Part shown: positions 8,580 through 18,842 of the stretch, in pieces | Numbering within the stretch: position 1 is the stretch's first letter | How the letters are laid out: every line of letters begins with the position of its first letter | Origin: a bacterium | GTDB taxonomy: Bacteria > Joyebacterota > Joyebacteria > Joyebacterales > Joyebacteraceae | Direction: 5' to 3' | DNA: 64,000 nucleotides | Assembly: GCA_029990205.1 (NCBI GenBank) | Contig: JAPEKQ010000010.1 | Span: 29,731-93,730 of the forward strand | Translations under genes and position numbers: made by a program | Notes under the pieces: generated by a model | Databases searched by the model: none | What the model was told of the DNA's origin: nothing | Seen by the model: only the letters and a program-made list of their open reading frames with translations

Positions 8580-8630
8580 GGGGCGGCCACACGACGGCCG
8601 GGGGCGGCCACACGACGGCCGGGAGCGGCC
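8580..8630. repeat. Short tandem repeat, 21-bp unit, about 2.4 copies
   Basis: Two exact 21-base copies (8580-8600 and 8601-8621) are followed by a partial, diverged third copy. Each unit contains a small inverted repeat, CGGCC and GGCCG around a 7-base loop. The array lies in the 194-base gap between kdsD and the lptC start. It could act as a weak transcript-processing or termination structure. No poly-U tract follows it on either strand, and I see no further gene in this gap. Confidence 0.7.
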
Positions 8631-8635
8631 GAAGG

Positions 8636-9628
8636 TCAGCCGACGGCCTTCAGGCAGTCGTGGATGTGGATGACGCCGGAGGGAGCACCGCTCTCATCGA
8701 GGATGATGAGCGACGTGATGGGACTCGATCCCATCGTCTCCATGAGCTCCAGCGCCCTGACTACGAGTTCATCAACGCCGATGGTCTTCGGGTCCCTCGT
8801 CATCACGTCCCCGACACGGACCGACAGGATGTCCTCGTGCTGCATCATGATCCGCTTGAGGTCGCCGTCTGTCAGGAGGCCGGCCAGCTTCCCCTGCCCG
8901 TCGACCACGGTCGTCACGCCGAGCCGCTTGTTCGCTATCTCGACGACGGCATCGCGCATCAGGGCGTCCTCGCCCACGACCGGGAGGTCGTCACCCGAGT
9001 GCATCACCTCACCCACGGTCAGGCGGAGACGCCGTCCGAGCGCGCCGCCGGGGTGAAAGTCCGCGAACTGACCTGCGTCGACGTCCTTCTCCTTGAGCAC
9101 CGCAACGGCCAGCGCGTCGCCAAGCGCGAGCGCCGCCGTCGTGCTGGCCGTCGGCACCAGGTCCATAGGACAGGCCTCACGCTCGACCGTCGCGTCGAGC
9201 ACGATGTCGGCCTCTCGAGCGAGCGAGGAATCCAGGCGGCCCGTGATGACGATCAGCGGAATCTCCAGTCGACGGAAGGCCGGGACGAGCTGGAGCAGCT
9301 CATCACCCTCCCCCGACTTCGAGATGGCAAGCACGACGTCCCGGGTGCTCAGACTGCCCAGGTCGCCGTGTGCGGCCTCCGACGGATGAAGGAAGAAGGC
9401 GGGCGTCCCGGTGCTTGCCACGGTTGCGGCGATCTTGCGTCCGATGATCCCGGACTTCCCAACGCCGCAGACAACGAGTGAGCCGCGGGCATTGACGACC
9501 GTCTCAACAGCCCGCGAGAAGGACTCATCGATCCGGTCCGCCATGCGACCGAGCGCTTCGGCCTCGATGCCGAGCACCTCCCTCGCCACGTCGCGGCGTG
9601 TCCCCTCTCTCTCCGTCCGTCCGCTCAC
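8636..9628 (-). CDS. kdsD: Arabinose-5-phosphate isomerase (KdsD/KpsF family)
   Basis: The 330-residue protein has an N-terminal SIS sugar-isomerase domain (GVGKSGIIGRKIAATVAS, then HPSEAAHGDLG) and two C-terminal CBS domains (VGEVMHSG and VGDVMTRD begin them). This is the standard KdsD layout. It converts ribulose-5-phosphate to arabinose-5-phosphate, the first committed step to Kdo. I start it at GTG 9628 behind GGAGAG; a longer in-frame reading is Arg/Ser-rich and overlaps kdsC. It follows kdsC by 46 bases, so the pathway genes are clustered. Confidence 0.95.
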   Translation of the reverse strand: MSGRTEREGTRRDVAREVLGIEAEALGRMADRIDESFSRAVETVVNARGSLVVCGVGKSGIIGRKIAATVASTGTPAFFLHPSEAAHGDLGSLSTRDVVLAISKSGEGDELLQLVPAFRRLEIPLIVITGRLDSSLAREADIVLDATVEREACPMDLVPTASTTAALALGDALAVAVLKEKDVDAGQFADFHPGGALGRRLRLTVGEVMHSGDDLPVVGEDALMRDAVVEIANKRLGVTTVVDGQGKLAGLLTDGDLKRIMMQHEDILSVRVGDVMTRDPKTIGVDELVVRALELMETMGSSPITSLIILDESGAPSGVIHIHDCLKAVG

Positions 9629-9674
9629 GTCTCTCTCCGGTGTATGTGCTCCGTCACCCCTTCGGGGCGCGGCG

Positions 9675-10208
9675 CTACGCCTTCGCGATGTAGTCGGCGA
9701 CGACCGCATCCCAGTCGCCGCGTGCCTTGAGGATCGTCTCGACGACCTCGCGGATGGCGCCCGAACCGCCGTTCGCATCTGCGACGTTCGTGACGCGAGC
9801 CAACACGTCCGAGCACGAATCCGCCACAGCCACGCCGTAGCCGACAGCCTCGAGCGGCTCGATGTCGACGATGTCGTCACCGACGTACGCCACGTTCTCG
9901 AGCGCGATCCCGAGTTCCGCCGTCATCTCGCCGACCCGCTTGAGCTTCGCGTGGATGCCCTGATGGACTCGCGTCACGCCGAGCATCTCGGCACGCCGCT
10001 CCACGATCGTGGAGCTCCGCGCCGACAGAAAGGCCACCTCGATGCCGGCGTGCTGCGCGAACTTGATGGCGATGCCGTCTTTGACCGAGAAGAACTTGAT
10101 CTCCTCTCCGTCGCGGCCGAGCACGAGATGTGATGTCGTGAGAACGCCGTCCACGTCGAGCACGAGGAGCCGTATCCCTGATGCGAGTTCGCGGTCGATG
10201 CTGAGCAT
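9675..10208 (-). CDS. kdsC: 3-deoxy-D-manno-octulosonate 8-phosphate phosphatase
   Basis: This is a 177-residue HAD-superfamily phosphatase without a cap domain, as expected for tetrameric KdsC. The nucleophile motif is LDVDGVLT near residue 20, and the later GDDIVDIE supplies the Mg-binding acidic pair. It dephosphorylates Kdo8P to Kdo. It starts at ATG 10208 with GGAAGG upstream and lies 21 bases after kdsA. The neighbours kdsA and kdsD make the assignment secure. Confidence 0.95.
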   Translation of the reverse strand: MLSIDRELASGIRLLVLDVDGVLTTSHLVLGRDGEEIKFFSVKDGIAIKFAQHAGIEVAFLSARSSTIVERRAEMLGVTRVHQGIHAKLKRVGEMTAELGIALENVAYVGDDIVDIEPLEAVGYGVAVADSCSDVLARVTNVADANGGSGAIREVVETILKARGDWDAVVADYIAKA

Positions 10209-10229
10209 GCGTCTGCCTTCCGTAAGAGG

Positions 10230-11069
10230 TCAGGCCTCGTCTGCGAACGGTTGAGCCGTGTCCGAGACCGCAAGCGCCTGCTCGGCGAGCCTCTCGAACT
10301 TCGAGAGCGGTACCATCGACGCAGCGTCCGAGAGCGCCTCGGCGGGGTTCGGGTGGGTCTCGATGAAGACGGCGTCACACCCGGCCGCGCAGGCGGCGCG
10401 CGTCAGCACCGGGACGAACTCGGGCTGTCCTCCACTCACGCCGGCACCGGCGCCCGGGAGCTGGACGCTGTGGGTCGCGTCGAACACGACCGGACACCCG
10501 GTCGCCCGGAGCACCTGGATCCCGCGCATGTCTACGATGAGATTATGATACCCGAAACTCACGCCGCGCTCCGTCAACAGCACGGCCTCAGCCCCGGCCG
10601 CCGTCGCCTTGGCCGCCACGCGCTCCATGTCCTCGGGCGCGAGGAACTGCCCCTTCTTGATGTTCACGGGTCGCCCGCATGCAGCGGCCGCCTCCATCAG
10701 ACGGGTCTGACGGCAGAGGAACGCGGGGATCTGGATGGCGTCGAGCACGGCGGCCGCCGCCTCGACCTCAACATCGGTGTGGACGTCGGAGATCACGGGG
10801 AGCCCGGTCTCCGCCCGCACCCGCGCGAGCATCGCGAGACCGTCCCGCGGACCGGGACCGGCGTACGAGCCGGGTGACATGCGATTGTCCTTCAGATAGG
10901 ACGCCTTGAAGATGAGGCCGACGCCGAGCCTCTCGGCGATGCCCGAGAGCTCTCGCGCGGTCGCCAGCAGGGTCTTCTCATCCTCAATGACGCACGGGCC
11001 GGCGATGAACGCGAGCCGTTCGCCTCGTCCGATCCGGACGTCACCGATCTTGACTGGGTTCTGCACCAC
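10230..11069 (-). CDS. kdsA: Kdo-8-phosphate synthase, metal-dependent type
   Basis: The 279-residue TIM-barrel enzyme condenses PEP with arabinose-5-phosphate. It contains IAGPCVIED with C26 at the metal-ligand position, where the metal-independent E. coli enzyme has asparagine, so it belongs to the metalloenzyme class (as in Aquifex). Other signatures are FKASYLKDNR, the VNIKKGQF strand and FDATHSVQLPG. It starts 11 bases after the pyrG stop, suggesting one transcript. Confidence 0.96.
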   Translation of the reverse strand: MVQNPVKIGDVRIGRGERLAFIAGPCVIEDEKTLLATARELSGIAERLGVGLIFKASYLKDNRMSPGSYAGPGPRDGLAMLARVRAETGLPVISDVHTDVEVEAAAAVLDAIQIPAFLCRQTRLMEAAAACGRPVNIKKGQFLAPEDMERVAAKATAAGAEAVLLTERGVSFGYHNLIVDMRGIQVLRATGCPVVFDATHSVQLPGAGAGVSGGQPEFVPVLTRAACAAGCDAVFIETHPNPAEALSDAASMVPLSKFERLAEQALAVSDTAQPFADEA

Positions 11070-11080
11070 AGACCTCCGCG

Positions 11081-12757
<1,677 letters not shown>

Positions 12758-12777
12758 TCACCATCGGTGCACGATGT

Positions 12778-13539
12778 CTACGGCGAGAGCTCCGCCTCGC
12801 CTGACGCGACAAGCTCTTCGAGCGGTCCCAGGTCCTCGGGCCGGTCGACACCGGGTCGCCCGTGATCGGCGATGGCCACGCCGATCGAGAGCCCCATTTC
12901 GAGCGCCCTGAGCTGTTCCAGACATTCGGTCGTTTCGAGTTCTCCCCGCGGGGCCGCGGCGAATCGCTCGAGGGCCGAACGACGGAAGCAGTATAGCCCA
13001 ACGTGATGCAGATACAACCCGTTTCGCCCCGTCGCGGCCTCTTTGGACGACGGGATGGCGGCGCGCGAGAAGTAGAGCGCCCTTCCGTCCTCCGTGACCG
13101 CGACCTTGACAACGTCCCGACTGAAATAGCCGTCCTCGTCCGCGCACGGATACGCGAGGGTCGTGATATCGAACCCCCGCTCGAGGAGCATGACGGCCTT
13201 GTCGATGTCGGACGGGTCGATCAGGGGCTGATCGACCTGAAGGCTCACAACGATGTCGGCGGCCCGGTCACGGACCGCTATCGCCGACCGGTCACTCCCG
13301 GTCGCGCACGGCTGCCGGACGAGGGCGACGTCGGCCCCCAGTTCCCCGGCGCGCCCGGCGATCTCGTCGCTGTCCGTCGCCACCAGCGTACCGTCGACGG
13401 TCGCCGCGGCCCCCAACCTGCCAAGGACGTGCTCGATCAGAGGACGTCCGGCCAGCAGAGCCAGCGGCTTCCCCGGAAAGCGTGTCGAACCAAGACGGCA
13501 CGGTACGACACCGAGCACGATTGCACCGAGCTTCGCCAT
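12778..13539 (-). CDS. kdsB: 3-deoxy-manno-octulosonate cytidylyltransferase
   Basis: This 253-residue nucleotidyltransferase starts with the CTP-binding motif, here VVPCRLGSTRFPGKPL. It continues with the IEHVLGRL, VATDSDEIA and DQPLIDP segments typical of CMP-Kdo synthetase. It activates Kdo as CMP-Kdo for lipid A glycosylation. It is the first of the kds/pyrG genes and follows the MBL-fold hydrolase gene by 21 bases. ATG 13539 is preceded by AAGAGG. Confidence 0.96.
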   Translation of the reverse strand: MAKLGAIVLGVVPCRLGSTRFPGKPLALLAGRPLIEHVLGRLGAAATVDGTLVATDSDEIAGRAGELGADVALVRQPCATGSDRSAIAVRDRAADIVVSLQVDQPLIDPSDIDKAVMLLERGFDITTLAYPCADEDGYFSRDVVKVAVTEDGRALYFSRAAIPSSKEAATGRNGLYLHHVGLYCFRRSALERFAAAPRGELETTECLEQLRALEMGLSIGVAIADHGRPGVDRPEDLGPLEELVASGEAELSP

Positions 13540-13560
13540 GATGCCTCTTTGGATGAGGTG

Positions 13561-14214
13561 CTACTTGTAGTTGAGAACGAGGACCTTCCGCATCTCCGGG
13601 AGGGTCTCCTTCGTGATCTCGACGTCCGTCGAACCGACCTGCTCGACGTCCTCCATCAGTTTGAGGAAGTCGTCGACCGGCTGGATCGGAAAACCGATAT
13701 CCTCGGTCTTGTAGTGCATCGGGATGACGACACGCGCACCGAGCTTCTCGGCCACGTCTCGCGCCTCCTCCGGACCGATCGTGTAGTACCCGCCGACCGG
13801 CGCCAGAAGCACGTCGACCCCACCGAGCTCCGCTGCCTCACCATCGGAGAGAACATGTCCCAGGTCACCCAGATGCCCCACGCGCACGCCGTCAACATCC
13901 ATCACGTGGATGGTGTTCCGTCCACGGTCCTGCCCTTTGCACTCGTCGTGAAACGTGCTGAGGCTGGTGATGGCGACACCGTGAGACTCGACCGCCTCCC
14001 CGCCGCGAACGACATCCGGGGATCCGGGAATCTGATCGACCGCGTTGTGGTCAGCGTGGTCGTGGCTGATCGTCACGATGTCGGCACTGTCATGGATCGG
14101 CGCGTACCCCACTGCTCCGTCGTACGACCCCGCTTCAAACGGATCGGTGATGATCTTCGTACCGCTGCTGGCTTCTATCAGAAAGGACGAATGTCCAAGC
14201 CACCTGATCTTCAT
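13561..14214 (-). CDS. MBL-fold metal-dependent hydrolase (UPF0173 family)
   Basis: The 217-residue protein starts MKIRWLGHSSFLIE and contains the metallo-beta-lactamase zinc motif HDHADH, a later HLGDLGH, and a C-terminal PMHYKT. These are characteristic of the UPF0173 hydrolases, whose substrates are mostly unassigned. ATG 14214 was chosen for its GGAGG about 10 bases upstream and its family-like N-terminus. It lies just past the rplU-rpmA terminator and before kdsB. Whether it has a role in the Kdo operon is unknown. Confidence 0.88.
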   Translation of the reverse strand: MKIRWLGHSSFLIEASSGTKIITDPFEAGSYDGAVGYAPIHDSADIVTISHDHADHNAVDQIPGSPDVVRGGEAVESHGVAITSLSTFHDECKGQDRGRNTIHVMDVDGVRVGHLGDLGHVLSDGEAAELGGVDVLLAPVGGYYTIGPEEARDVAEKLGARVVIPMHYKTEDIGFPIQPVDDFLKLMEDVEQVGSTDVEITKETLPEMRKVLVLNYK

Positions 14215-14267
14215 CGAGTTGCATCCTCCCGGCAAGTCGCCGGTCTGCTAGCCCTCTTCGATACCCA

Positions 14268-14312
14268 AACAAAAAGGCGTCCCGGAAGGGCAGGCCGCCC
14301 TCCAGGACACCT
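14268..14312 (-). terminator. Intrinsic terminator after rpmA
   Basis: On the minus strand a near-perfect stem is formed by AGGTGTCCTGGAGGGC and GCCCTTCCGGGACGCCT around a 5-base loop, using a few G-U pairs. It is followed directly by a TTTTTGTTT tract (14268-14275 on the plus strand). It sits about 60 bases downstream of the rpmA stop and ends the ribosomal-protein operon. Confidence 0.9.
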
Positions 14313-14373
14313 CTCGGTTTCCCACTCTTCAGCTACAGACCTCGGTCCATCCTCGTCGTCCACCACCAACTCC

Positions 14374-14640
14374 CTAGACAACCTCGGTCAGCGCCTCGAC
14401 GACAACGCGCTTGCGGTCTCGTCCCCAGCGCTCGAACTTCACATTCCCGTCGGCGAGCGCGAACAGCGTGTCGTCGCCGCCGATCCCAACGTTCTCGCCC
14501 GGGTAGAACTTCGTACCGCGCTGCTTCAGGATGATCGTGCCGGCACGGACGAACTGCCCGGCGTACCGCTTGATACCCAGCCGCTTCGCGTTCGAATCGC
14601 GGCCGTTCCTGGAGCTGCCTACACCCTTCTTGTGTGCCAC
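14374..14640 (-). CDS. rpmA: 50S ribosomal protein L27
   Basis: The 88-residue protein starts [16 protein letters not shown] and continues with the conserved [22 protein letters not shown]. The N-terminus lacks the Firmicute-type cleavable extension, so it is translated in mature form. The start codon is GTG 14640 with AGGAGG seven bases upstream. It follows rplU by 30 bases, the near-universal rplU-rpmA pair. Confidence 0.98.
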   Translation of the reverse strand: MAHKKGVGSSRNGRDSNAKRLGIKRYAGQFVRAGTIILKQRGTKFYPGENVGIGGDDTLFALADGNVKFERWGRDRKRVVVEALTEVV

Positions 14641-14670
14641 GTCACTGCCTCCTGAGAACGACGAGGGTCG

Positions 14671-14982
14671 TTATCCGATGCTCCCGATCCGGAGTTCGGT
14701 GTAGTCCTGCCGGTGACCCTTCGTCCGCTGATAACCCTTCCTGCGCTTCTTCTTGTAGACGATGACCTTGCGGTTCTTCCCATGGCTGACGATCTCGGCT
14801 GATACGCTGGCATTCTCCACCAGCGGAGCACCGATCGAGACGTCATCACCACGCTTGACCGCGAGGATCTCGCTCAGCTCGACGCTCTCGCCCACTTCCG
14901 AGCGAATGCGCGGGACCCGGACGGTGTCACCCTCCGAGACCTTGAACTGGAGCCCGCCGGTCCTGACGATGGCGTAGTCCAC
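14671..14982 (-). CDS. rplU: 50S ribosomal protein L21
   Basis: The 103 residues from GTG 14982 (GGAGG five bases upstream) begin VDYAIVRTGGLQFKVSEGD and end with the basic KKKRRKGYQRTKGHRQ tail that binds 23S rRNA. This is the normal L21 length. A strong sigma-70-type promoter lies about 55 bases upstream, making this the first gene of the rplU-rpmA transcript. Confidence 0.98.
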   Translation of the reverse strand: MDYAIVRTGGLQFKVSEGDTVRVPRIRSEVGESVELSEILAVKRGDDVSIGAPLVENASVSAEIVSHGKNRKVIVYKKKRRKGYQRTKGHRQDYTELRIGSIG

Positions 14983-15035
14983 TGTGCCTCCCGATGTCAC
15001 ATAGATTTGTGGAGTTTCATGTTCCAAACCTTCAT

Positions 15036-15063
15036 AGTATATAGCTATCCACGGGAGTGTCAA
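15036..15063 (-). promoter_or_regulatory. Promoter of rplU-rpmA
   Basis: On the minus strand TTGACA (15058-15063) and TATACT (15036-15041) are separated by 16 bases, close to the sigma-70 consensus. The expected start near 15029 gives a leader of about 45 bases before the rplU GTG. The 180-base gap to the divergent EamA gene shows no other clear signal apart from that gene's ribosome-binding site. Confidence 0.85.
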
Positions 15064-15162
15064 GCCCCATCTCAGAGCTTCTCTCCGCAGCCGCTTCGTG
15101 CTAGCCTCTTCCCCTATCGCTCCCGGCGTGGTGTCTGGGAGACCCAACCATCAGGAGAATCA

Positions 15163-16062
15163 GTGAACATCGCTCACATCCCCCACGCAGGCGAAATCCT
15201 CTCGGTTCTGGCGGCCGTCGTCTGGTCGGTCTCCGTCGTGCTCTTCCGTCTCAGCGGCAAGCGGATGACCCCCTTCAACCTCAACTTCTTCAAGAACATC
15301 GTGGCCAGTCTGCTCCTCATCGCCACGCTGCTCCTCATCGGTATGCCGCTGGTCCGCGATGTCCCGCTCGCCGACTACGCACTGCTCTTCCTCGCCGGGT
15401 TCCTCGGGATCACCATCGCCGACACGCTCTTCTTCAAGGGGCTCAACCTCGTCGGCGCGGGACTCTCGCAGGTCGTCGGGTGCGCGTATCCGCCGTCGGT
15501 CATCCTGCTCTCGTTCTTCTTTCTCGGCGAGCGCCTGACTTGGGGGGATATGGCCGGGACGGTGCTCATTCTCGCGGGCATCTTCCTGTCCACTCGTCAC
15601 GAACCGCCCGAAGGTACGACCCGCGCGGATCTTCGTCGAGGGATCCTCATCGGCACCGCCTCGATGGTCATCATGGCCATCGGCGTCGTCATCACCAAAC
15701 CGGTCCTTAACCGCTCCCCCGTGCTCTGGGCGACGACCATCCGGCTCCTGGGCGGCGTTTTCACGATGATGCTCATCACCGCCGTCTCGAAACGCCACCG
15801 GAGCGCGTGGCGCACCTTCATCCCGACACGGTCGTGGAGAGTCACGGTGCCGGCCTCGATCATGGGCGCCTACCTGGCCATGATCATCTGGCTCGGAGGG
15901 ATGAAGTTCACCCAGGCGTCGATCGCCTCGATCCTCAATCAGACCAGCGCCATCTTCGTCCTCCCGGTCGCCGCGATCGTGCTCGGCGAGCGGATCACGC
16001 GTCAGAAGCTCCTCGCCGTGATCCTCGGGGTCACGGGCGTTGCTCTGGTCACGATTCTGTAG
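15163..16062 (+). CDS. EamA-family (DMT superfamily) transporter
   Basis: This 299-residue protein has ten predicted hydrophobic segments arranged as two EamA repeats. The first runs AAVVWSVSVVLFRLSGKR to LGERLTWGDMAGTVLILAGI; the second ends IVLGERITRQKLLAVILG. Each repeat closes with the GER(I/L)T motif typical of drug/metabolite exporters. I start it at GTG 15163 after AGGAG. It is the only protein gene on the plus strand and is divergent from rplU and convergent with the nucleotidyltransferase. The substrate cannot be inferred. Confidence 0.92.
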   Translation: MNIAHIPHAGEILSVLAAVVWSVSVVLFRLSGKRMTPFNLNFFKNIVASLLLIATLLLIGMPLVRDVPLADYALLFLAGFLGITIADTLFFKGLNLVGAGLSQVVGCAYPPSVILLSFFFLGERLTWGDMAGTVLILAGIFLSTRHEPPEGTTRADLRRGILIGTASMVIMAIGVVITKPVLNRSPVLWATTIRLLGGVFTMMLITAVSKRHRSAWRTFIPTRSWRVTVPASIMGAYLAMIIWLGGMKFTQASIASILNQTSAIFVLPVAAIVLGERITRQKLLAVILGVTGVALVTIL

Positions 16063-16071
16063 GACTCCCTG

Positions 16072-16851
16072 TTACACCCCGAACTCCTCGCCCAGCTCGA
16101 CCAGCAGCCGGTCGATCCAGGCACCCGCCTCCGCGTGGCGCGCGCGGATGTCCTCGGCGTCGCGGACGAAGAAGAACGGGCGAAGCCGTGTCACGAGTTC
16201 CTCGGGCAGGTCGTACTGGATGTATCTGGTGTGGAACTGCTGACGGCCGGGGCAGTGGCGCATCCGGAGCAGCTCGACCAGCGGCCGCAGCATCGAGCCG
16301 TTGTAGTACGCGAGCGCCTCGAGCTCGTTCCCGCGCGCGAGTTCCTTGAGCGTTCCGGTCCTCCCGAGCGCCGTCGTCTGCTTGAGCGCTGCAACGCGCT
16401 TCCCCAGACGCTCGCGCGTCTCCCCCGGGTCCGCCGGGGTCTGGTCGATGAATCCGGCCCGGTCGAAGTGGACGAACGCCTTCCCGTGCGTCTCGGGCTC
16501 GAGGAACTTCCTCTTGGTGTCGTCGTCCATGAAGCAGGTATCCACGAACTCGTATGGGCTCGCGCCCTCCAGCATGTAGAACACCTGCGAATGACCGTGC
16601 CACGCCGGCTCAGGGAGCCGGTAACGGACCGCGAACGGCGCCAGGTTCCCCAACGCCTCATCGACGAGCGCGATCGCTGCATCCTTCGTGCCGCTCTTGA
16701 CGGCGATCATCATGTCGACATCCGACCACTCGTCGACGCGGTCGAACGCGGCCGCCCCGCCTTCCCAAAGCGCCGTGACGTCATCGGACGCCTCGAGCGC
16801 TGTGGTGATCGCCGTCACAATGTCCTTACGCCTGATCCTGAACTCCGGCAT
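16072..16851 (-). CDS. Nucleotidyltransferase-fold protein of unknown substrate
   Basis: The 259-residue protein carries a polymerase-beta-type active site: G31-G32 followed by FDRVDEWSDVDMMI, with D44 and D46 as the metal-binding pair. The C-terminal half is helical and unassigned. I chose ATG 16851 because AGGAGG lies five bases upstream. It follows the methyltransferase by 14 bases. The family includes aminoglycoside adenylyltransferase-like and toxin/antitoxin MNT-like enzymes, but no HEPN partner is present and I do not assign a substrate. Confidence 0.75.
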   Translation of the reverse strand: MPEFRIRRKDIVTAITTALEASDDVTALWEGGAAAFDRVDEWSDVDMMIAVKSGTKDAAIALVDEALGNLAPFAVRYRLPEPAWHGHSQVFYMLEGASPYEFVDTCFMDDDTKRKFLEPETHGKAFVHFDRAGFIDQTPADPGETRERLGKRVAALKQTTALGRTGTLKELARGNELEALAYYNGSMLRPLVELLRMRHCPGRQQFHTRYIQYDLPEELVTRLRPFFFVRDAEDIRARHAEAGAWIDRLLVELGEEFGV

Positions 16852-16865
16852 CCGACCCTCCTGAT

Positions 16866-17582
16866 TCACTTCGTTCCGGTCGCGATGATGTGCGTCGCAC
16901 CGGCGAAACCCACGCGGTGCAACCTGTCTCGCAGATCCTCTCCCCGCGCTACCAGCGACGCGACATCCTCGCCGTCGGTCTCCTCAGCGCGAGCCTTGTA
17001 CGCATCGATCGCCTGCTCGATCTGCGCCACGGTCTCCGCGGCCAGCGGGTCGGCATCGTCGTCCTTGTAGTCATCGATGGCGAGCCCGGAGAGCGGCAGA
17101 GTCTCCAGGAGATTCCGGATCTCATCCCGTGTGAATGTCTCACGGTGGAACACGCCGCGCGCCGTGTCGATGCGCGCCCACCAGTGGTGGAGCTCAACAT
17201 GCGTCTGCTGCGCCTCGCTCTGATCGTCGCGATACATCTCGAAGATCACGAGCTTTCCCCCCGGCTTGAGGACGCGAAGCATCTCGCTCACACCAGCGTC
17301 AAGCCGCTCCAGGTGGTGGAGTGAGTTCGCGATCGCCACCGTGTCGAACGTCTCGTCCGCGAACGAGAGCTTCTCGACGTCGCCGACCTCGAACGCGAAC
17401 CGCTCGTCCTCGAACGACTCGCGCGCCTTCTCGATCGCTGAACCAAGCGGATCTATCCCCGTTATGGTCTCGAAACTCCCGAGGCACTCGGCAAGCGCCG
17501 CAACGAATCCCCCGGCTCCCGTCGCGACGTCCAGCACGTTCCCACCATCGATGGCGCTCAACGCTCTCTTGAAGCTGTCCAT
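16866..17582 (-). CDS. Class I SAM-dependent methyltransferase
   Basis: The 238 residues form one Rossmann-like methyltransferase domain. Motif I VLDVATGAGGF is at about 16-26, motif II carries the acidic residue in GIDPLGSA, and NSLHHLE and LRVLKPGGKLVIFE follow. The pattern resembles UbiE/Methyltransf_11 small-molecule enzymes. ATG 17582 is preceded by GGAAGGGA. It lies between arfB and the nucleotidyltransferase on the same strand with short gaps, so all three are probably co-transcribed. The substrate is unknown. Confidence 0.85.
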   Translation of the reverse strand: MDSFKRALSAIDGGNVLDVATGAGGFVAALAECLGSFETITGIDPLGSAIEKARESFEDERFAFEVGDVEKLSFADETFDTVAIANSLHHLERLDAGVSEMLRVLKPGGKLVIFEMYRDDQSEAQQTHVELHHWWARIDTARGVFHRETFTRDEIRNLLETLPLSGLAIDDYKDDDADPLAAETVAQIEQAIDAYKARAEETDGEDVASLVARGEDLRDRLHRVGFAGATHIIATGTK

Positions 17583-17619
17583 GGATTCCCTTCCGTGCTC
17601 CGGCCGCTCAGCGGCCGTC

Positions 17620-18045
17620 CTAGTCATCCGCCGTTGGCCTCTTCCCTCGGTCCCGCTTCAGACGGCCGCGCTGCTTCTTGCTCGCCAGTCTCCGCTCACG
17701 TGACGCACGGGTCGGCTTCGTCGCGCGCCGGCGCTTCGGACGCGCCGCCGCCTTCTTGATCAGTTTCACCAGTCTGTCGACCGCGTCCTGCCGGTTGCCG
17801 GCCTGCGTTCGGTAGCGTCTGGCATCGATCACGATGACACCGGCCGAAGTCATCCGCCGGCCGGCGACCTTCGGCAGCCGCTCCTTCACACGCTCGGGCA
17901 GCGACGGTGACGCCATGGCATCGAAGCGGAGCTGGACCGCCGTCGCGACCTTGTTCACGTTCTGGCCGCCCGGGCCGGACGAGCGCACGAACTCAAAGGT
18001 GAGTTCGCGCTCCTCAATAGCTATCGTTCGTGTGATCTTGATCAC
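17620..18045 (-). CDS. arfB: Alternative ribosome-rescue factor ArfB (peptidyl-tRNA hydrolase)
   Basis: The 141-residue protein has the class-I release-factor catalytic loop SSGPGGQNVNKV, with the GGQ motif near residue 26, and no codon-recognition domain. It ends in a long Lys/Arg-rich tail that would insert into the empty mRNA channel. This is the ArfB (YaeJ) layout for rescuing stalled ribosomes. GTG 18045 has AGGAG upstream and overlaps the btpA stop (GTGA). Confidence 0.95.
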   Translation of the reverse strand: MIKITRTIAIEERELTFEFVRSSGPGGQNVNKVATAVQLRFDAMASPSLPERVKERLPKVAGRRMTSAGVIVIDARRYRTQAGNRQDAVDRLVKLIKKAAARPKRRRATKPTRASRERRLASKKQRGRLKRDRGKRPTADD

Positions 18046-18842
18046 GACGCGCTCCTGGCCTCCCGGAACGCGCGCGCGAATCGCTCGAGTCGCTCGGGGT
18101 CAAGACGCCCCATGAAGCGGCCTCCGACCCTGAGGCAAGAGCCGACGATGAAACCGGCGGCGTGAGGCATGTAGGCTGCGATGTTGTCCGGCGTCATTCC
18201 GGACCCGACGAGCACCGGGACGCGAGCGGCCGCATCGACCGCCGCCAGCTCGTCGACGTCCGGTGGGACCTCCGTCCGCTGACCCGTGACGATGACGCCA
18301 TCGACGTCGAAGAACTCGGCCTGTCTGAGCTCATCGATGATGTCGATGTCACCCTTGATCGCGTGCGAGCAGTGCTTCTTGTGAATGTCCCCGAACACCC
18401 GGATATGCGCGGCCCCCAACCGCCGACGGAGACGGAGCAGCTCACCAGCGCATCCCTCGATCAGCCCGGCCCCCCCGATGTGCGCGAAGACGAACCCCTC
18501 CACGCGCACGAAATCCAGATCGCACTCCGCCGCGACCTCGAGCGCTTCGAGGTTCGCCGCCTCCAGGAGCTGGAGCCCGATCGGTCCGTCGAAGTGCGCG
18601 CGTACGTCCGCCGCAACCTCCTTGACAAGAGACAAGGCCCGGCCGTCGAGCGGCGGTTTGACATACGGCACGTCGTGGCTGTTCTCGAGCACCACCACGT
18701 CGACCCCCGCGGCCGCGTAGTGTGACAGGTCGGAGAGCGCCCTCTCGCGTATCGCGGCGTCGTCCTCCTCGTATCTGGGACTCCCCGGCAGCGGCGCCAG
18801 CGCGATCATGCCCGCGAGGAAACGGGGCGGGAGTGTTCTCAC
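18042..18842 (-). CDS. btpA: BtpA/SgcQ family TIM-barrel protein
   Basis: The 266-residue protein contains LAPLPGSPRYE, VVVLENSHDVPY, the FVRVEGFVFAHIG stretch and VLVGSGMTPDNIAAY, all typical of the BtpA/SgcQ family. Cyanobacterial BtpA stabilises photosystem I, but members elsewhere have no agreed role and may be sugar-phosphate-type TIM-barrel enzymes. I start it at GTG 18842, which overlaps the stop of the AI-2E gene (GTGA). Longer readings upstream are in the wrong frame for the neighbour. Function in this organism is unknown. Confidence 0.85.
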   Translation of the reverse strand: MRTLPPRFLAGMIALAPLPGSPRYEEDDAAIRERALSDLSHYAAAGVDVVVLENSHDVPYVKPPLDGRALSLVKEVAADVRAHFDGPIGLQLLEAANLEALEVAAECDLDFVRVEGFVFAHIGGAGLIEGCAGELLRLRRRLGAAHIRVFGDIHKKHCSHAIKGDIDIIDELRQAEFFDVDGVIVTGQRTEVPPDVDELAAVDAAARVPVLVGSGMTPDNIAAYMPHAAGFIVGSCLRVGGRFMGRLDPERLERFARAFREARSAS

